Of a stretch of 64,000 nt of DNA, positions 9,505 through 19,375 are shown in pieces. The DNA lies in the NCBI RefSeq assembly GCF_026262505.1, contig NC_067208.1, forward strand, positions 434,001-498,000, given 5' to 3'. A program made the position numbers and the translations under genes. The notes beneath the pieces are model-generated. The model saw nothing but the letters and a program-made list of their open reading frames with translations. It was not told the DNA's origin and did not search any database. Every line of letters starts with the position of its first letter. Position 1 is the first letter of the stretch. This DNA is from Trichomonas vaginalis G3. Taxonomy: Eukaryota; Parabasalia; Trichomonadida; Trichomonadidae.

Positions 9505-11491
9505 TCAAAATTTACGAATATAATGAGTGGGAATATAATGCTTATCTATCATAAAACCATATGAAATATCAATTTTTGCTTTACACCTAATTTTTGACGA
9601 CAATTAGCAAAAAATGTTAAATGTTAACACTCAGTCCATTTGAATATGAAAAATAAAATTGACTTTGATTAAATGTTTTTATTTATCATGCAATTCTTCT
9701 TGCGACCAAAGATTTGAATAAAACTTAAAAAAATAAGATAGCTGAAAAAATAATATACGGTAGTGTTTACTAATAGATGAATAGTATATAAATTCTATTA
9801 AAATGGATTTGATCCAAAAAAATATAAAACCAAAAATAATTGTTATACCCAGATTTGCTTTACTTTTACCACCTCTCGAAAGCTGGGGACACCGCCTATC
9901 GTTGGGAGTAGCTATTAAATAGAACCACCAAGGGTATTTTTCGAACTGCCGGTGTAGTGTAGTGTAAACATCCGACATAATGATTCATTATGCCAAGGTT
10001 TGATTCCCCTTCAGCTAATTTTTTTCTTTTTTGGATCATGAATTTTTTTTTGGGTCACTATAAGATTTGTTTCATGTTCTAAATCTGCTGCATATGTAAT
10101 CTATTTTTATTTACCTATTTTTTAAAAATCTATTGGATTGCCAAATTTGAATATATTTAAAATCATAAAAATCCAACAAAACTATAAATATATGTTTTAT
10201 GCATAGTGCCGATACTCAAATATCAGATTACTTAGATCCATGAATAATATCCGAATTTTTTTTCTTAAAATTAAACGTCAAAACTTCTTCCAATCTTATT
10301 CTTAATCAATTGTAAATTTTTAAAACCATTTTTTAAAATAATTTTGCGTAAATTTTATTCTCATGTTGTTTTAATCGAAAATTGATACATTTTCAAAAAA
10401 ATAATATTGACTTATGAAATTCATTTTTAAGGTGAAATAGTATTGTTTTTATTAAAGTATATGAATAATATATAAAAAATTAATGAATAATATAAGCAGA
10501 TTTTTAGTTTACAAAACAAATATGAGCAATGCAATTTCAAACTTTTGCTGGCAATTTCGATATTGCTCAAGTTTGTAGTATTTGTGATACCTATAACATC
10601 GGCTTAATCAAAATTCGATTTTTCTTATGAGTTATTGAGAAAATTTGATTGCAATGAGAAGGATTTCGACGTTTTTGATAAACTAAGAGCTGAGCTTTAG
10701 GGGTTCAGTTCATTTATGGCTGTAGTTTGATGCGTAGATCTCTTTTTTATTGTAAATTCTTTCAGCATGGAGATCGAGAATGAATCTTTTGAGAACTTTA
10801 TGAGTTTTTACACCCGTAAAGAGGTCCTTCGAGGAAAGATAGTCCAGACTACATGAAGATGTGGGTTAACCAAAAAAATCCGATGGTTTCCCCATATTCA
10901 TGTAGATCTTCGAAAAAATGAGCACCAAAAAAGCCAAAAAAATAGGCTTTTTATTGGATTTGTACACTAGATCAATAATCTATTTAGGATCTGGCACTCT
11001 TTTAGCCAGAGATATGAGGTCCTTTCTAGGAAAACGATCTATTCATCCATAAAAAAAATGAATTATCGTTTTCCCCAGAAATTACATGGGGAGTGGTAAA
11101 AGTAAAGCAAATCTGGGTAATTTAAATGAAGAAGTAATTTAAAACGATTTTATTTATGATCAAATTTTATATATTTTTTTGGATCAAATCCATTTTAATA
11201 GAATTTATATACTATTCATCTATTAGTAAACACTACCGTATATTATTTTTTCAGCTATCTTATTTTTTTAAGTTTTATTCAAATCTTTGGTCGCAAGAAG
11301 AATTGCATGATAAATAAAAACATTTAATCAAAGTCAATTTTATTTTTCATATTCAAATGGACTGAGTGTTAACATTTAACATTTTTTGCTAATTGTCGTC
11401 AAAAATTAGGTGTAAAGCAAAAATTGATATTTCATATGGTTTTATGATAGATAAGCATTATATTCCCACTCATTATATTCGTAAATTTTGA
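9505..11491. mobile_element. Fold-back element with about 325-bp inverted arms
   Basis: The left arm (9505-9829) and right arm (11165-11491) are near-perfect inverted copies. A further inner match lies at 9847-9872 and 11093-11118 (ACCCAGATTTGC, with TTTACTTTTACCAC). The outer part of each arm is the same sequence as the middle of the short transposon at 61539-62071, so the two belong to one repeat family. The centre (about 9873-11092) has no convincing gene. Some words there look like worn coding or structural sequence but cannot be assigned. Likely a non-autonomous or rearranged DNA transposon. Confidence 0.7.
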
Positions 11492-11757
11492 GGTTTATCC
11501 TTCGCTTTTAAGATCATTGAATTTGATTTTTATATAAAATAGTTATATATTAGAAAATAATATGAGTTTATATGATATTATTTTTCAGAAGATTTTGTGT
11601 TCTTCTTCAAAATTTTATTTTTTTTATTAAAAAGAATCTTTACAAAATATACATTTACTTTAATTAATATTTAAAAACGTGCTCTATCAAAAGTTCCAAA
11701 AATTCAATATTTTAGCTTTTCTGAGGTGTCACTTTTGATGAATTTCTGTTTACAACA
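11492..11757. mobile_element. Debris of the Ginger-like short transposon
   Basis: 11492 to about 11575 is the reverse of an inner part of the 61539-62071 element. 11661-11757 is that element's right end in forward orientation, finishing with GATGAATTTCTGTTTACAACA. The two parts are in opposite orientations, so this is a rearranged or doubly inserted copy and not an intact one. Confidence 0.65.
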
Positions 11758-12154
11758 CAACAAATGGATCGAGTAGGGGTAATTTTAGCTAAAAGTGACA
11801 CACCTGTAAAAAGTGACACACTCGTGAAGGGTGTGATTACCGATCGGTAATTTCGACAGTTTAGAATTTAAAATTTTTTATGGAACTGTTGCGAGTTTCA
11901 TAAAGAATTTAAGGAATATAAGCAAAGATTTGAATCAAAATCTTAGACCTAAGCCGCTCGATTCGCTCGCGGCTTCCGCGAATTACAGATCAGCAAAGAT
12001 TTGAATCAAAATCTTCGAACTAAGCCGATCGCTTCGCTCGCGGCTTTCTTTATTATTTTAAATTTGCATATTTCCATCAAAAGTTCATAAGGTAAAAATT
12101 TCGTTTATATTATTGCAAAATAAAATCTTCATTATCAAAATAAATAAAAAAAAA
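11758..12154. repeat. Non-coding flank with 61-bp repeat and palindromes
   Basis: Holds a perfect 16-bp palindrome, ATTACCGATCGGTAAT (11836-11851). It also holds two copies of a 61-bp unit starting AGCAAAGATTTGAATC (11931 and 11992). Each unit contains a GC-rich stem between AAGCCG and CGGCTT (11951-11975 and 12022-12046). AAAAGTGACAC words near 11795-11820 resemble the end of the short transposon. An A run leads into the end of element A. No gene is seen. Confidence 0.6.
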
Positions 12155-12293
12155 AGGTAGTGGGGCCTCCAGGCACTTCGTGCCCTCTAGCCCTGAAGAT
12201 GTTTAGTACAACTTTGTCCGGACAAGTAAGGGTCTATCGTCGCTACAGGAAAAGTTACGGGCGTTCCAAGGAAGTATACTTTGAGAAGCCTTT
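12155..12293 (+). repeat. Element A left terminal inverted repeat
   Basis: Matches the reverse complement of 59982-60121 with about four differences. Contains a small stem (GGCAC ttc GTGCC, near 12172) and a TCCGGA palindrome. It is preceded by an A run. Confidence 0.92.
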
Positions 12294-12336
12294 TCTGTCA
12301 CTTTTCAGGAAAAAACATTTTTATTATTATATATAA

Positions 12337-13130
12337 ATGAATTTTACAAAACCACCGTTACCCTTCTTTGGAAATAAGAATAGATGTAAAGATATTCTAT
12401 TGAGAGAACTTAAGAAACTACCGAATGGTCTAACATTTGTAGATTTGTTCGGTGGAAGTTTCTATATATCCCATTTGTGCCATACAATATTCCCAGACTC
12501 AAAGATTATATGCAATGACTTCGACAACTATATGGACCGTCTCAAACATATACCAGACACAAACAATATATTGAAAGAGTTAAAAGAAAAGATACCTATA
12601 GGTAAGATGGAACGTATACCATTAGATAAAAAAATATTGTGAGAGAGGTTTTGAAAAAAGCAGAATATATAGACTGGGATAGTATATCTGCTAGACTATT
12701 ATATAGTGGTTCTATAAGAGTTCATGACATTGAAACACTTATGTCAAATGTTTTATATCTTAACTATACAAATGTTTTCAAAGAGGACATAGAAAAATAT
12801 ATTGAGGGTATAGAGTTTGTGAGATGTCATTGGACAGAGTTGTATGAAAAATATAAAGACAAGGAAAATGTTTTCTTTATAGTGGACCCGCCGTTCTATA
12901 ACACATGGGATTTTCAATACCAAGTAGACTGGACTTTGAGAGACTCTTTAGAAACTTTAGACGTTTTACATAACTGTCCATGCTTTTACTTTACATCCGA
13001 TAAAAGTGGTTTGGAAACCGTTATGAGATGGTTAGAGGACATACATGCCTATGAGTTTAGATATGACAAGATAGAATATGAGAGAGGTCCTATAAACCGG
13101 AGAAAGTGTCATAACAAAGAATTTTACTAG
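12337..13130 (+). pseudogene. D12-class N6-adenine DNA methyltransferase
   Basis: Dam-like enzyme that would methylate adenine in DNA using S-adenosylmethionine. The N-terminus has the class signature PFFGNKNR and the cofactor loop FVDLFGGS. The catalytic motif is VDPPFYNT near the C-terminal third (the DPPY family). Total length of about 265 codons fits the D12 family. It is the first gene inside the left inverted repeat, and the start at 12337 follows an AT-rich leader. The reading frame is not continuous across the locus (about one break), so treat it as a fossil. Such enzymes in virus-like elements are thought to mark element DNA or shield it from nucleases; that role here is inference. 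Confidence 0.85.
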
Positions 13131-13137
13131 TAAGTAA

Positions 13138-13269
13138 ATGTGGTTTGAAATAGGACTACTTGTTTTAGGTTTTTTCCATTGTGTCATTTATTTATTTGAC
13201 GTGGCAGAAAGGTACAGAGAATATGAAGATGAACCAATGCCTGCAAATGTTCAGTATATGTACTCGTAA
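13138..13269 (+). CDS. 43-residue single-pass membrane protein
   Basis: A short complete frame: N-terminal hydrophobic helix (IGLLVLGFFHCVIYLF, residues 5-20), then a charged tail beginning DVAERYREYEDEP. It begins 8 bases after the methyltransferase locus, in the same direction. One membrane span with a short soluble tail fits a small membrane or virion-associated protein. No family is recognised. Confidence 0.5.
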   Translation: MWFEIGLLVLGFFHCVIYLFDVAERYREYEDEPMPANVQYMYS

Positions 13270-13292
13270 GAGATATTTTTATCTAATATTAA

Positions 13293-13654
13293 ATGGATGC
13301 ACAGAACTTAGCAAATGCACAGCAACCTGGACAACCAAACCAGAGAATATTCCAAATGAAGTTAGAATACAAACTGCAATGGCAAACTATGGTCAAGTGC
13401 CAACAGATGTACAAATGCAAACTGCCATGTCAAATGACGCTGCGTTAGGTTTGCCACCATGGTATGCAAATATGAGATGGAAAGAGTTTTATACAAACCC
13501 TGAAGTGGGATATAAACAACTTTATGCAGATGACGCGAACACAGGAGTTGACCCAGAATATGTTTTCTACCAGAGGAGAAACAGAATGTATGAGCTCCAG
13601 TTAAAGAATGCTATGGAACTCAACAGGAAACGTAAGAGACTAGGTGGACATTAG
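13293..13654 (+). pseudogene. Small Gln/Asn-rich virion-like protein locus
   Basis: Starts at ATG 13293 with a Gln/Asn/Pro-rich segment (MDAQNLANAQQPGQPNQ). The C-terminal part reads DPEYVFYQRRNRMYELQ and ends in a basic cluster, NRKRKRLGGH. The locus seems broken, with about one break. The basic tail suggests nucleic-acid contact, as in core proteins. It lies directly before the pVI-like gene in the same direction, in what looks like a virion gene block. The family is not recognised. Confidence 0.4.
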
Positions 13655-13672
13655 ATTTTTACATATAGTAAA

Positions 13673-13915
13673 ATGGGTTTCTTCAGTAAGATAGGAAACT
13701 TCTTTCGAAATGTTGGAAGAGGTATATGGAATGGAATAAAAACCGTAGGAAGAGGAATTTGGAACGGAGTCAAAAATATTGGTAAAAGAGTAGGTCAGTT
13801 TGTTGGTATTATACCTAAAGACCCTGAACCAGAAGAACAAGCTCCTGTTATACAACAGCCTGAACCTGCACCACAGTCTAGTTGGCAACCAAATCCAACA
13901 CCTCAACCGTATTAA
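13673..13915 (+). CDS. pVI-like amphipathic small virion protein
   Basis: An 80-residue protein starting MGFFSKIGNFFRNVGRGIWNG. It contains repeated amphipathic GRGIWNG(I/V)K units (residues 15-35), then a Pro/Gln-rich tail. This layout, an N-terminal membrane-active amphipathic helix followed by a flexible tail, resembles adenovirus protein VI and the pVI-like genes of Polintons, which act in membrane disruption and capsid maturation. The assignment is by pattern only. It converges on the minor-capsid-like gene at 13920 with 4 bases between. A second pVI-like gene of element A lies at 41489. Confidence 0.5.
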   Translation: MGFFSKIGNFFRNVGRGIWNGIKTVGRGIWNGVKNIGKRVGQFVGIIPKDPEPEEQAPVIQQPEPAPQSSWQPNPTPQPY

Positions 13916-13919
13916 AAAA

Positions 13920-14768
13920 TTATATTTTTACCGTTCGATAGTAGTTGTATATGAAACTAAGTTCTAAGTAAAACGCATGGTATAATGGAACTATTCTCTT
14001 TCTTCCATCTGTTGTAAACCATACTTGAAAGTCTGAAATACTTCCACTCGGTGGTTCATATAGCTTTGTAGGTTTTTCGTAAAAGTCATTTGCCAAGCAT
14101 AAAAAAGAGTTTTGTGCACCAGAAAATGAAGCATGAACGATAATAGCATCTGGGTCGAAAACATTTTCATATGTTCCATTAGGGTTTTCGACTTCATAAA
14201 AGTCCGGGTGTACTGGATATGCTGCAGGCTGATTTAACATCCTCATAAATCTATACCATGCCAAGTTGTTATATTTTGTAGAAATATAAACGTTTTCTCC
14301 AAGGTCTTCTATTCTATTGATTTTAACAGTTGCATTTTTCCTGTCATATATAATATCGAGATGGTACTCTCCTTCGTCAATGTTATACTGGTTTGCATAT
14401 TCGAGATAGATATCGTTTATTTTTTCTTGAAAAGCTTGAAGAGTTGTTTCTAAGTTTACAAGCAAACTAACTTGTAAAAGTTTTCCCTGTTCAAATTTCT
14501 CATACGTACGTTTTTCTTTGTTATAGTATCGAACTTCAAAACCGACCGTAAATGGGAAACCATGTATGGCTTCTGAAATGAACTTCATTCTACGAAAGCC
14601 AATAGCTTTTGTGACGGATGGGTCTCTTAACCATCTCAATGGGTAGTCAAAACGATAGCCTTCATGCTTTACGGTCTCTGTCTCAAACTTTTGACCGACA
14701 TTCGTAAAAAGTTCATCTAATGGTTTAGTTGTAGCAACTCTAGAATTTTTTTTCTTTATTGAAAGCAT
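13920..14768 (-). CDS. Conserved virion-associated protein (minor-capsid-like family)
   Basis: 282 residues, apparently intact. The family is shared with 18480-19359 (B), 62759-63640 (C) and more distantly 36201-37055 (B). Matching positions include FDYPLRWL against YEYPRHWV, a VNLETTLQAF strand followed by an acidic helix, and a C-terminal half reading IIVHASFSGAQNSFLCLAND. The predicted content is mostly beta strands, which fits a capsid-associated protein, but no exact Polinton family name can be given. It is transcribed towards the pVI-like gene and away from the fibre gene, whose start lies only about 20 bases from its own. Confidence 0.55.
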   Translation of the reverse strand: MLSIKKKNSRVATTKPLDELFTNVGQKFETETVKHEGYRFDYPLRWLRDPSVTKAIGFRRMKFISEAIHGFPFTVGFEVRYYNKEKRTYEKFEQGKLLQVSLLVNLETTLQAFQEKINDIYLEYANQYNIDEGEYHLDIIYDRKNATVKINRIEDLGENVYISTKYNNLAWYRFMRMLNQPAAYPVHPDFYEVENPNGTYENVFDPDAIIVHASFSGAQNSFLCLANDFYEKPTKLYEPPSGSISDFQVWFTTDGRKRIVPLYHAFYLELSFIYNYYRTVKI

Positions 14769-14787
14769 ATTTTATCTAGAATAAAAA

Positions 14788-16180
14788 TGTCAAATGAAAC
14801 AGCGTCTATGAGAGAAATACACACAACCGACAACTCATTATACAAGCTCTAAATAAGAACACAACAAACTTTTCAAACTATTCTAAGATATCTGAGTCAT
14901 TGAAAGAAGGAAACTTAAAACTGACATTAAACCCAATGACAGATGAGTTTCTGTTTCAAGACAAGAAGAACCATACTGTTTGTATAAATCCAACAAAAGG
15001 AACTTTAAACGAGAAACCTATAAAAGAACTTCTTTTGAAAGCAGATGTTGACAACAAAGCAGACAAAACATATGTAGACGATGCAATAGCAAAAGAAGAA
15101 GAAAGAGCTGACAAAGCTTATGCAACAAAAGAACATACTCATCCTGAACTAGCAGACAAACATATGTTGACAATAAAATGTCAAGTGAAGTGACAAGAGC
15201 TGAAAACGAATATTCTAAAAAGACTCATACACATACATTGCAAATATTACAAACTTACAAGAAACCTTAAACAGTAAAAGTGCCGTTGGACATACACATA
15301 CCATTGCAAATATTACAAACTTACAAGAAACCTTAAACAGTAAAAGTGCCGTTGGACATACACATACCATTGCAAATATTACAAACTTACAAGAAACCTT
15401 AAACAGTAAAAGTGCCGTTGGACATACACATACCATTGCAAATATTACAAACTTACAAGAAACCTTAAACAGTAAAAGTGACGTTGGACATACACACGAT
15501 TTCTTCGCAACTGTTGCTATAGAAAGTATTGAAGGAACGGTTGAAGAAACTGGTGGGGATGTATTATATTTTAAACCTCCTAACTTTCCACAAGGTTTAA
15601 CATCGGAAGAAAACATAACAACGACGAAATACATTAGATGTAGAAATGTTTATGTCATGGAGGATGAAAAAAACGTTAAATTCACTGCTCAAGATTTATA
15701 TGAGAAGAAAGCAGACAAAACAGAGCTTCAAACATTAAAGACGGAAATACTTCAAACATTATATCCTATAGGCTCTATTTATACGTCAATGAACTCTACC
15801 AGACCAGAAGTAGTACTTGGTTTTGGAACTTGGACTCAAATAGTCGACAGGTTTTTTGTATTGTGCAAACTCTTCAAGGAAACAGGTGGAAGTAAAACGA
15901 TTTCAGGTGAAAATTTACCTGCGCACAGTCACTACATAGATTTAAGTACATCTCAAGCAGGTTGGCATAAGCATAGATATTGGGATTGGTCAGCAATGAC
16001 AAAAGGTAAAGGATATGATGTTAAAGACGACGTTAAGTTTGCTATAAATTGTTTCTGGAGTAACACTGAGGGAGGAGGAAACCATACACATCGCGTTTCA
16101 GGGTATACGCAAACAACGGGACAAGTAAAGACTACATGCCACCTTACATGACAGTTTACGCATGGTATAGAATTGCTTAG
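14788..16180 (+). pseudogene. Tail-fibre-like protein with collar domain (element A)
   Basis: A modular fibre resembling phage receptor-binding tail fibres. The N-terminal part has HTH-spaced linkers (YATKEHTHPEL). A 22-residue repeat follows (see 15236-15499). The C-terminal part carries the collar signature YPIGSIYTSMNSTRPE, then GFGTWTQIVDRF, GENLPAHSHYIDL and paired HTH words before the end. The locus is broken with several breaks. Its final codon overlaps the stop of the convergent integrase gene. In phages such domains trimerise and bind the host surface; in a Polinton this implies a particle with spikes, which is inference. Confidence 0.75.
15236..15499 (+). repeat. 66-bp tandem repeat in fibre gene, 4 copies
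   Basis: Copies start at 15236, 15302, 15368 and 15434, each coding a 22-residue unit that includes ANITNLQETLNSKSAVGHTH. The copies are nearly identical in DNA, so the array expanded recently. The same repeat type (DINELQATLNSKADK with HKHN) occurs in element B's fibre. Confidence 0.9.
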
Positions 16181-16691
16181 TCGTCATGTTCCACTTCTTT
16201 AGCATATTCGTCAGGAGTTGTCTTATATTTAGGAACTGTCTTTGAAGTATACCACCTTGAACTTTGACAAGTTTGAAACGAGGTCTGACAATAGTAGTTT
16301 TATCTTCTGCTTGCAGTCTGTACATTTTGCCATGTTTGCCTAAAACTTCATAATATTCTCTTGTATACTTTCTTCTATTTTTACGAACACGAATGTGAGT
16401 ACCTGTCGGGTTCCCATTGTTGTCATAGTCAATAGTATTTTCATATGGGTCGCGTTTAGGTATTTCTATTTTACTTTGTCACCTTTCTGAAGTTTGAAGC
16501 CCGGCATTCTTTCTTGTTTGTCTCTTTTGACTAATTATTATTAATAATAGTCTTTCTCTAAGTCGGGGTTGTTTTTCATTTCTTCGGGGGAGTGGTTTCC
16601 CAAACCTTTTTGTTTACGGTTATTGTAAATATTTAAAACTTGTCTCATCTTTGCCATGGAGAAGTGTCTATACTTGTCGTCATATGACATT
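16177..16691 (-). pseudogene. Element A integrase, C-terminal part (split by B)
   Basis: This is the second part of element A's integrase gene. It has a helix ending in HFSMAKMRQVLNIYNN (the late core of rve integrases), the NHSPEEM word, and a C-terminal basic and beta-rich region (RKYTREYYEVLGKHGK, then PRFKLVKVQGG) like the chromo- or SH3-like tail of Polinton integrases. The remaining part of the gene lies 24 kb away at 41033-41473 because element B inserted inside it. Besides the insertion there are a few further breaks. The stop overlaps the end of the fibre gene. Confidence 0.8.
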
Positions 16692-16696
16692 TCATT
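16692..16696. repeat. Target site duplication, left of element B (TCATT)
   Basis: TCATT here equals 41033-41037. It lies within the integrase gene of element A and fixes the insertion point. One more base can be shared, giving TTCATT. Confidence 0.88.
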
Positions 16697-17757
16697 AGTT
16701 AGTATGGTTAAGTTGGGTACGGCGGCACTGCGTTCCACCTTACCCAAGTTAACCTTAAATATTTACGAAACCGTTAACGTAAATTTTACAACACAACCAT
16801 AACACCAACTCAACCTTAAATATTTACAAAACCATCTGACACATAAATGACTTCACTAACGAACTCACTAATGTAAAAATAAACGTTCTCACTATCGTTC
16901 TCACTAACGACTTCACTAATGTTCTCATAAATTTTCCTCATATCTTCATCATCAGTGTTAACCCTATTGTAGTCATACTTGAAGCCATAAACTTTCTCTA
17001 ACTTCTTAACGTACAATTTACATAACTTACCTTCGTCATCGTATGGTTTAATGATATAACTATTTCTATCTTTATACACAGTCAATGAAAAGTCAACTGG
17101 TCTCGGATGTATTTGAAAGAACATGTTATGCTCAGGAAGGAAGAATAAATGTTTAAATGTATGTTTGTTATACTGTGGAATTCGAATGAGTGCTTTTGTT
17201 CTGTCATTTACATCCAAATAAAAATTTTCAGTAAATAAAAAATAAACTTAAAAATTAATGATATCACCACCCTCACACGTATGAAAACATAGCGCAAAAA
17301 TAAATTTAGGTGAAGTGGTGAGATCTCACCTCTTTTTTCACCTGTTTTTTCACCCTGTTGAATTCATTGCTTTATAACTCTCTTCCTTGATTTCTTTTTA
17401 GTTGCTTTCTTCACGTCTGACACATAAACGACTTCACTAACGACTTCACTAACGACTTCACACGTATGAAAACATAGCACAAAAATAAATTTAGGTGAAG
17501 TGGTGAGATTTCACCTGTTTTTTCACCTCTTTTTTCACCCTGTTGAATTCATTGCTTTATAACTCTCTTCCTTGATTTCTTTTTAGTTGCTTTCTTCACG
17601 TCTGACACATAAACGACTTCACTAACGACTTCACTAACGACTTCACACGTATGAAAACATAGCACAAAAATAAATTTAGGTGAAGTGGTGAGATTTCACC
17701 TGTTTTCTCACCTGTTTTTTCACCCACTTGAATTCATTGCTTTATAACTCTCTTCCT
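16697..17757 (+). repeat. Element B left terminal inverted repeat (1061 bp)
   Basis: Near-identical reverse complement of 40156-41032. The left copy is longer by exactly one 185-bp unit (three units here, two on the right). It contains a small gene (16816-17206), clusters of a 12-bp word (ACTTCACTAACG and variants) and the GGTGA palindromes. Confidence 0.92.
16816..17206 (-). pseudogene. TIR-borne small gene, left copy
   Basis: Copy of a small protein gene inside the terminal repeat: KHTFKHLFFLPEHNMFFQIH, then a middle reading SLTVYKDRNSYIIKPYDDEG, and an acidic C-terminus. A relative in element C is at 61080-61400 (GHEFKNLFFVPRENTFYQI). The other copy is at 40520-40804. The two copies differ and at least one looks broken. 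The leader before the start (TTTTTATTTGGATGTAA) is shared by both and by element C. Family unknown. Being doubled in the repeats suggests an early-expressed or end-binding function, which is a guess. Confidence 0.55.
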
Positions 17758-17790
17758 TGGTTTCTTTTTAGTTGCTTTCTTCACGTCTGT
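17274..17790. repeat. 185-bp tandem repeat, 3 copies
   Basis: Copies start at 17274, 17459 and 17644 (CACACGTATGAAAACATAGC). Each holds the GGTGA palindrome cluster and a copy of the last codons of the neighbouring gene (TKKKPRKRVIKQ on the minus strand), followed by three 12-bp words CGACTTCACTAA. The array was therefore built by repeatedly copying the 3' end of the 17734-18259 gene. Two copies occur in the right terminal repeat. Confidence 0.92.
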
Positions 17791-18259
17791 CTCCAGCTTA
17801 ACTGTCTTTCTTCTTCGTCCGTAATGATACCAATTACTTCCACCAGTCAATGGGTCAAATGGTCTTTCGTAAGGGTTTCCATACATTCCATAGGGACCAT
17901 ACGGAAGAACTACTGGTGGAGAAGAAACATTTTCTTTAGTTCCATCGACTCTATTTAAATGCATTGTTTCACCTTTCATCTGGTCATTAAAGTCTTTTGC
18001 ATGTTTTGCAAACTCATCGTCCTTTCCTAAAGCATTTTCTGACTCAGTCGCAACCAAATTGGATGCTTTATTTATGAGCCCTATTTTATTTAATCTTAAC
18101 TTCTTTGCAACCCAGCCTCCAATCTTTCCTTTATTTGCATCTAATGTCTTCGAAACTCTTCCTCCACTCATTTTATTTACTGCGTCATAAGCCCAAGTGC
18201 TTTGCTCCAAATGCTAATGCTTTTGTTCCCATTGCGCCTAAAGCTGCCCAAGCTACCAT
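17734..18259 (-). pseudogene. Basic-tailed virion-like protein (element B copy)
   Basis: About 175 codons from ATG 18259. Features seen: an Ala-rich hydrophobic N-terminus, then SGGRVSKTLDANKGKIGGWV with an amphipathic character, a Pro/Gly/Tyr-rich segment (PYGPYGMYGNPYERPFDP), and a very basic end, TKKKPRKRVIKQ. An amphipathic start with a basic tail resembles pVI or core proteins of adenovirus-like particles; this is inference. The near-identical element C copy is at 61539-62530, interrupted by a short transposon. This copy appears to have about one break. Confidence 0.5.
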
Positions 18260-18262
18260 TTA

Positions 18263-18479
18263 CACCATATTAAAATCATCTCTCTTCAATATTATCTCAT
18301 AAAAGTTCTCTTACTGGAGAAAGTCAATGAAACATAAACATTCTCACGGCTTCGCCCTCACCGCTTTGCGGTCTATCTAACTTATTTCTTATCATCTATT
18401 CTCAATAATGTCTGAACAATTGCTAACATCTTCTACAACAGTTATTTCATCATGAATGACCTTTTAAAAACAAGCTCAT
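18263..18479 (-). pseudogene. Small conserved protein, about 74 residues
   Basis: Counterpart of the open 74-residue gene at 62534-62758 in element C (MSLFLKVIHDEITVVEDVSN; then KLDRPQSGEGEARENAY; then LTFSSNENFYEIILKRDD). It lies between the basic-tailed protein and the minor-capsid-like gene, all on the minus strand with almost no gaps. A GC-rich double hairpin lies within the coding region (18348-18371). This copy is broken. Function unknown. Confidence 0.5.
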
Positions 18480-19359
18480 TTAATATGCTATTAAAATCAT
18501 TTCAAATAATGAGTCCATCCTTTCCATCTTTAGGTAGCACAACATCTTTCATTGAAGAAGGTTCGACAAGTCTTATGTTAAACTTATGGACAAAGTTTTT
18601 TATTACTATAATGCTTCGGCGGCGAATACATATAGTTTGAAAGACATAATATAGATTCTTCAGCAAATTCACTTATACTGGATTTTATAACAATGTTCTC
18701 ACGAGACCAAATACCACCAATTGACAATCTTGTAAGCAATCCTGCTGAACCTTCAACTGTAAACGTCGATGGTAACATTCCACGAAGGTCATCTATTGAC
18801 ATCTTTGAGTCACTGAATTTAAATATTTTCTTAAAGCAATCGTCATTATCTAACCATGCAATAGCTTTGAAGTTTTCATTCGAATATACATCTGCTTCAT
18901 TAAATGTAAAACCTGACTTCTTTGCAGAGACGACTTTAAAATCTATTGAGTTTGTTTCAAAATTATATGCTATGCTAACTTCTGAAGGTAATGGGTGTCC
19001 TTCCGCAGTCAGTTGTTCTCTCACTACCGTTTGAAGCTTTGTATTAAAAACTTTCATGTCATCTCCTGTCTAGGTTCACATACACAGCAATAGGAAAACT
19101 ATCTTGCTTCTTTGTCTCATCATTATACCTCAAAACATTAAAGTTCTTCAATAATATTGTTCTTCCTGCTGGAATACTTCGAACCTGTCTTATTTCAATA
19201 GCTTTCTCACCTCCTACATACTCTACCAGTGTCTTGGATATTCATAAGTATACTGACTTTTTGAATTTTGGTTGGTTTCATCATAACATGTTCATAGTAT
19301 ATCTTTATACTCTTGTCAGTTAGACTCGGTGCTATGTTCTGAATATTTCTGACTTGCAT
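18480..19359 (-). pseudogene. Conserved virion-associated protein (minor-capsid-like), B
   Basis: Same family as 13920-14768 and 62759-63640. Recognisable words: MQVRNIQNIAPSLTDKS at the start, VKVFNTKLQTVVREQL-like helix, FKAIAWLDNDDCFKKIFKF, IGGIWSRENIVIKSSISEFA and ILCLSNYMYSPPKHY. The start at ATG 19359 is 16 bases from the divergent ATPase start, so the two genes share a promoter gap. It is broken, with a few breaks. Probably a beta-rich capsid-associated protein by comparison with its relatives and context. Confidence 0.6.
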
Positions 19360-19375
19360 TTTTAATGGAGATAAA

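Noticed and set aside
9679-9978. 99-residue minus-strand open frame
   Set aside because: It lies in an arm of the fold-back repeat, has no family-like pattern and is not matched by a coding constraint in the other arm.
9945-10016. tRNA-like words (TAGTGTAGTG and GGTTTGATTCC) in the fold-back
   Set aside because: A-box and B-box-like words are present, but stems and anticodon loop do not form properly; too weak to list as a gene.
15215-15634. 139-residue minus-strand frame with repeated CVCPTALLLFKVSCKFVIF
   Set aside because: Shadow of the 66-bp repeats of the fibre gene on the other strand.
17274-17790. Satellite or LTR-type repeat
   Set aside because: The 185-bp units are internal to the inverted repeats of element B and derive from its own gene end; no direct long terminal repeats exist.
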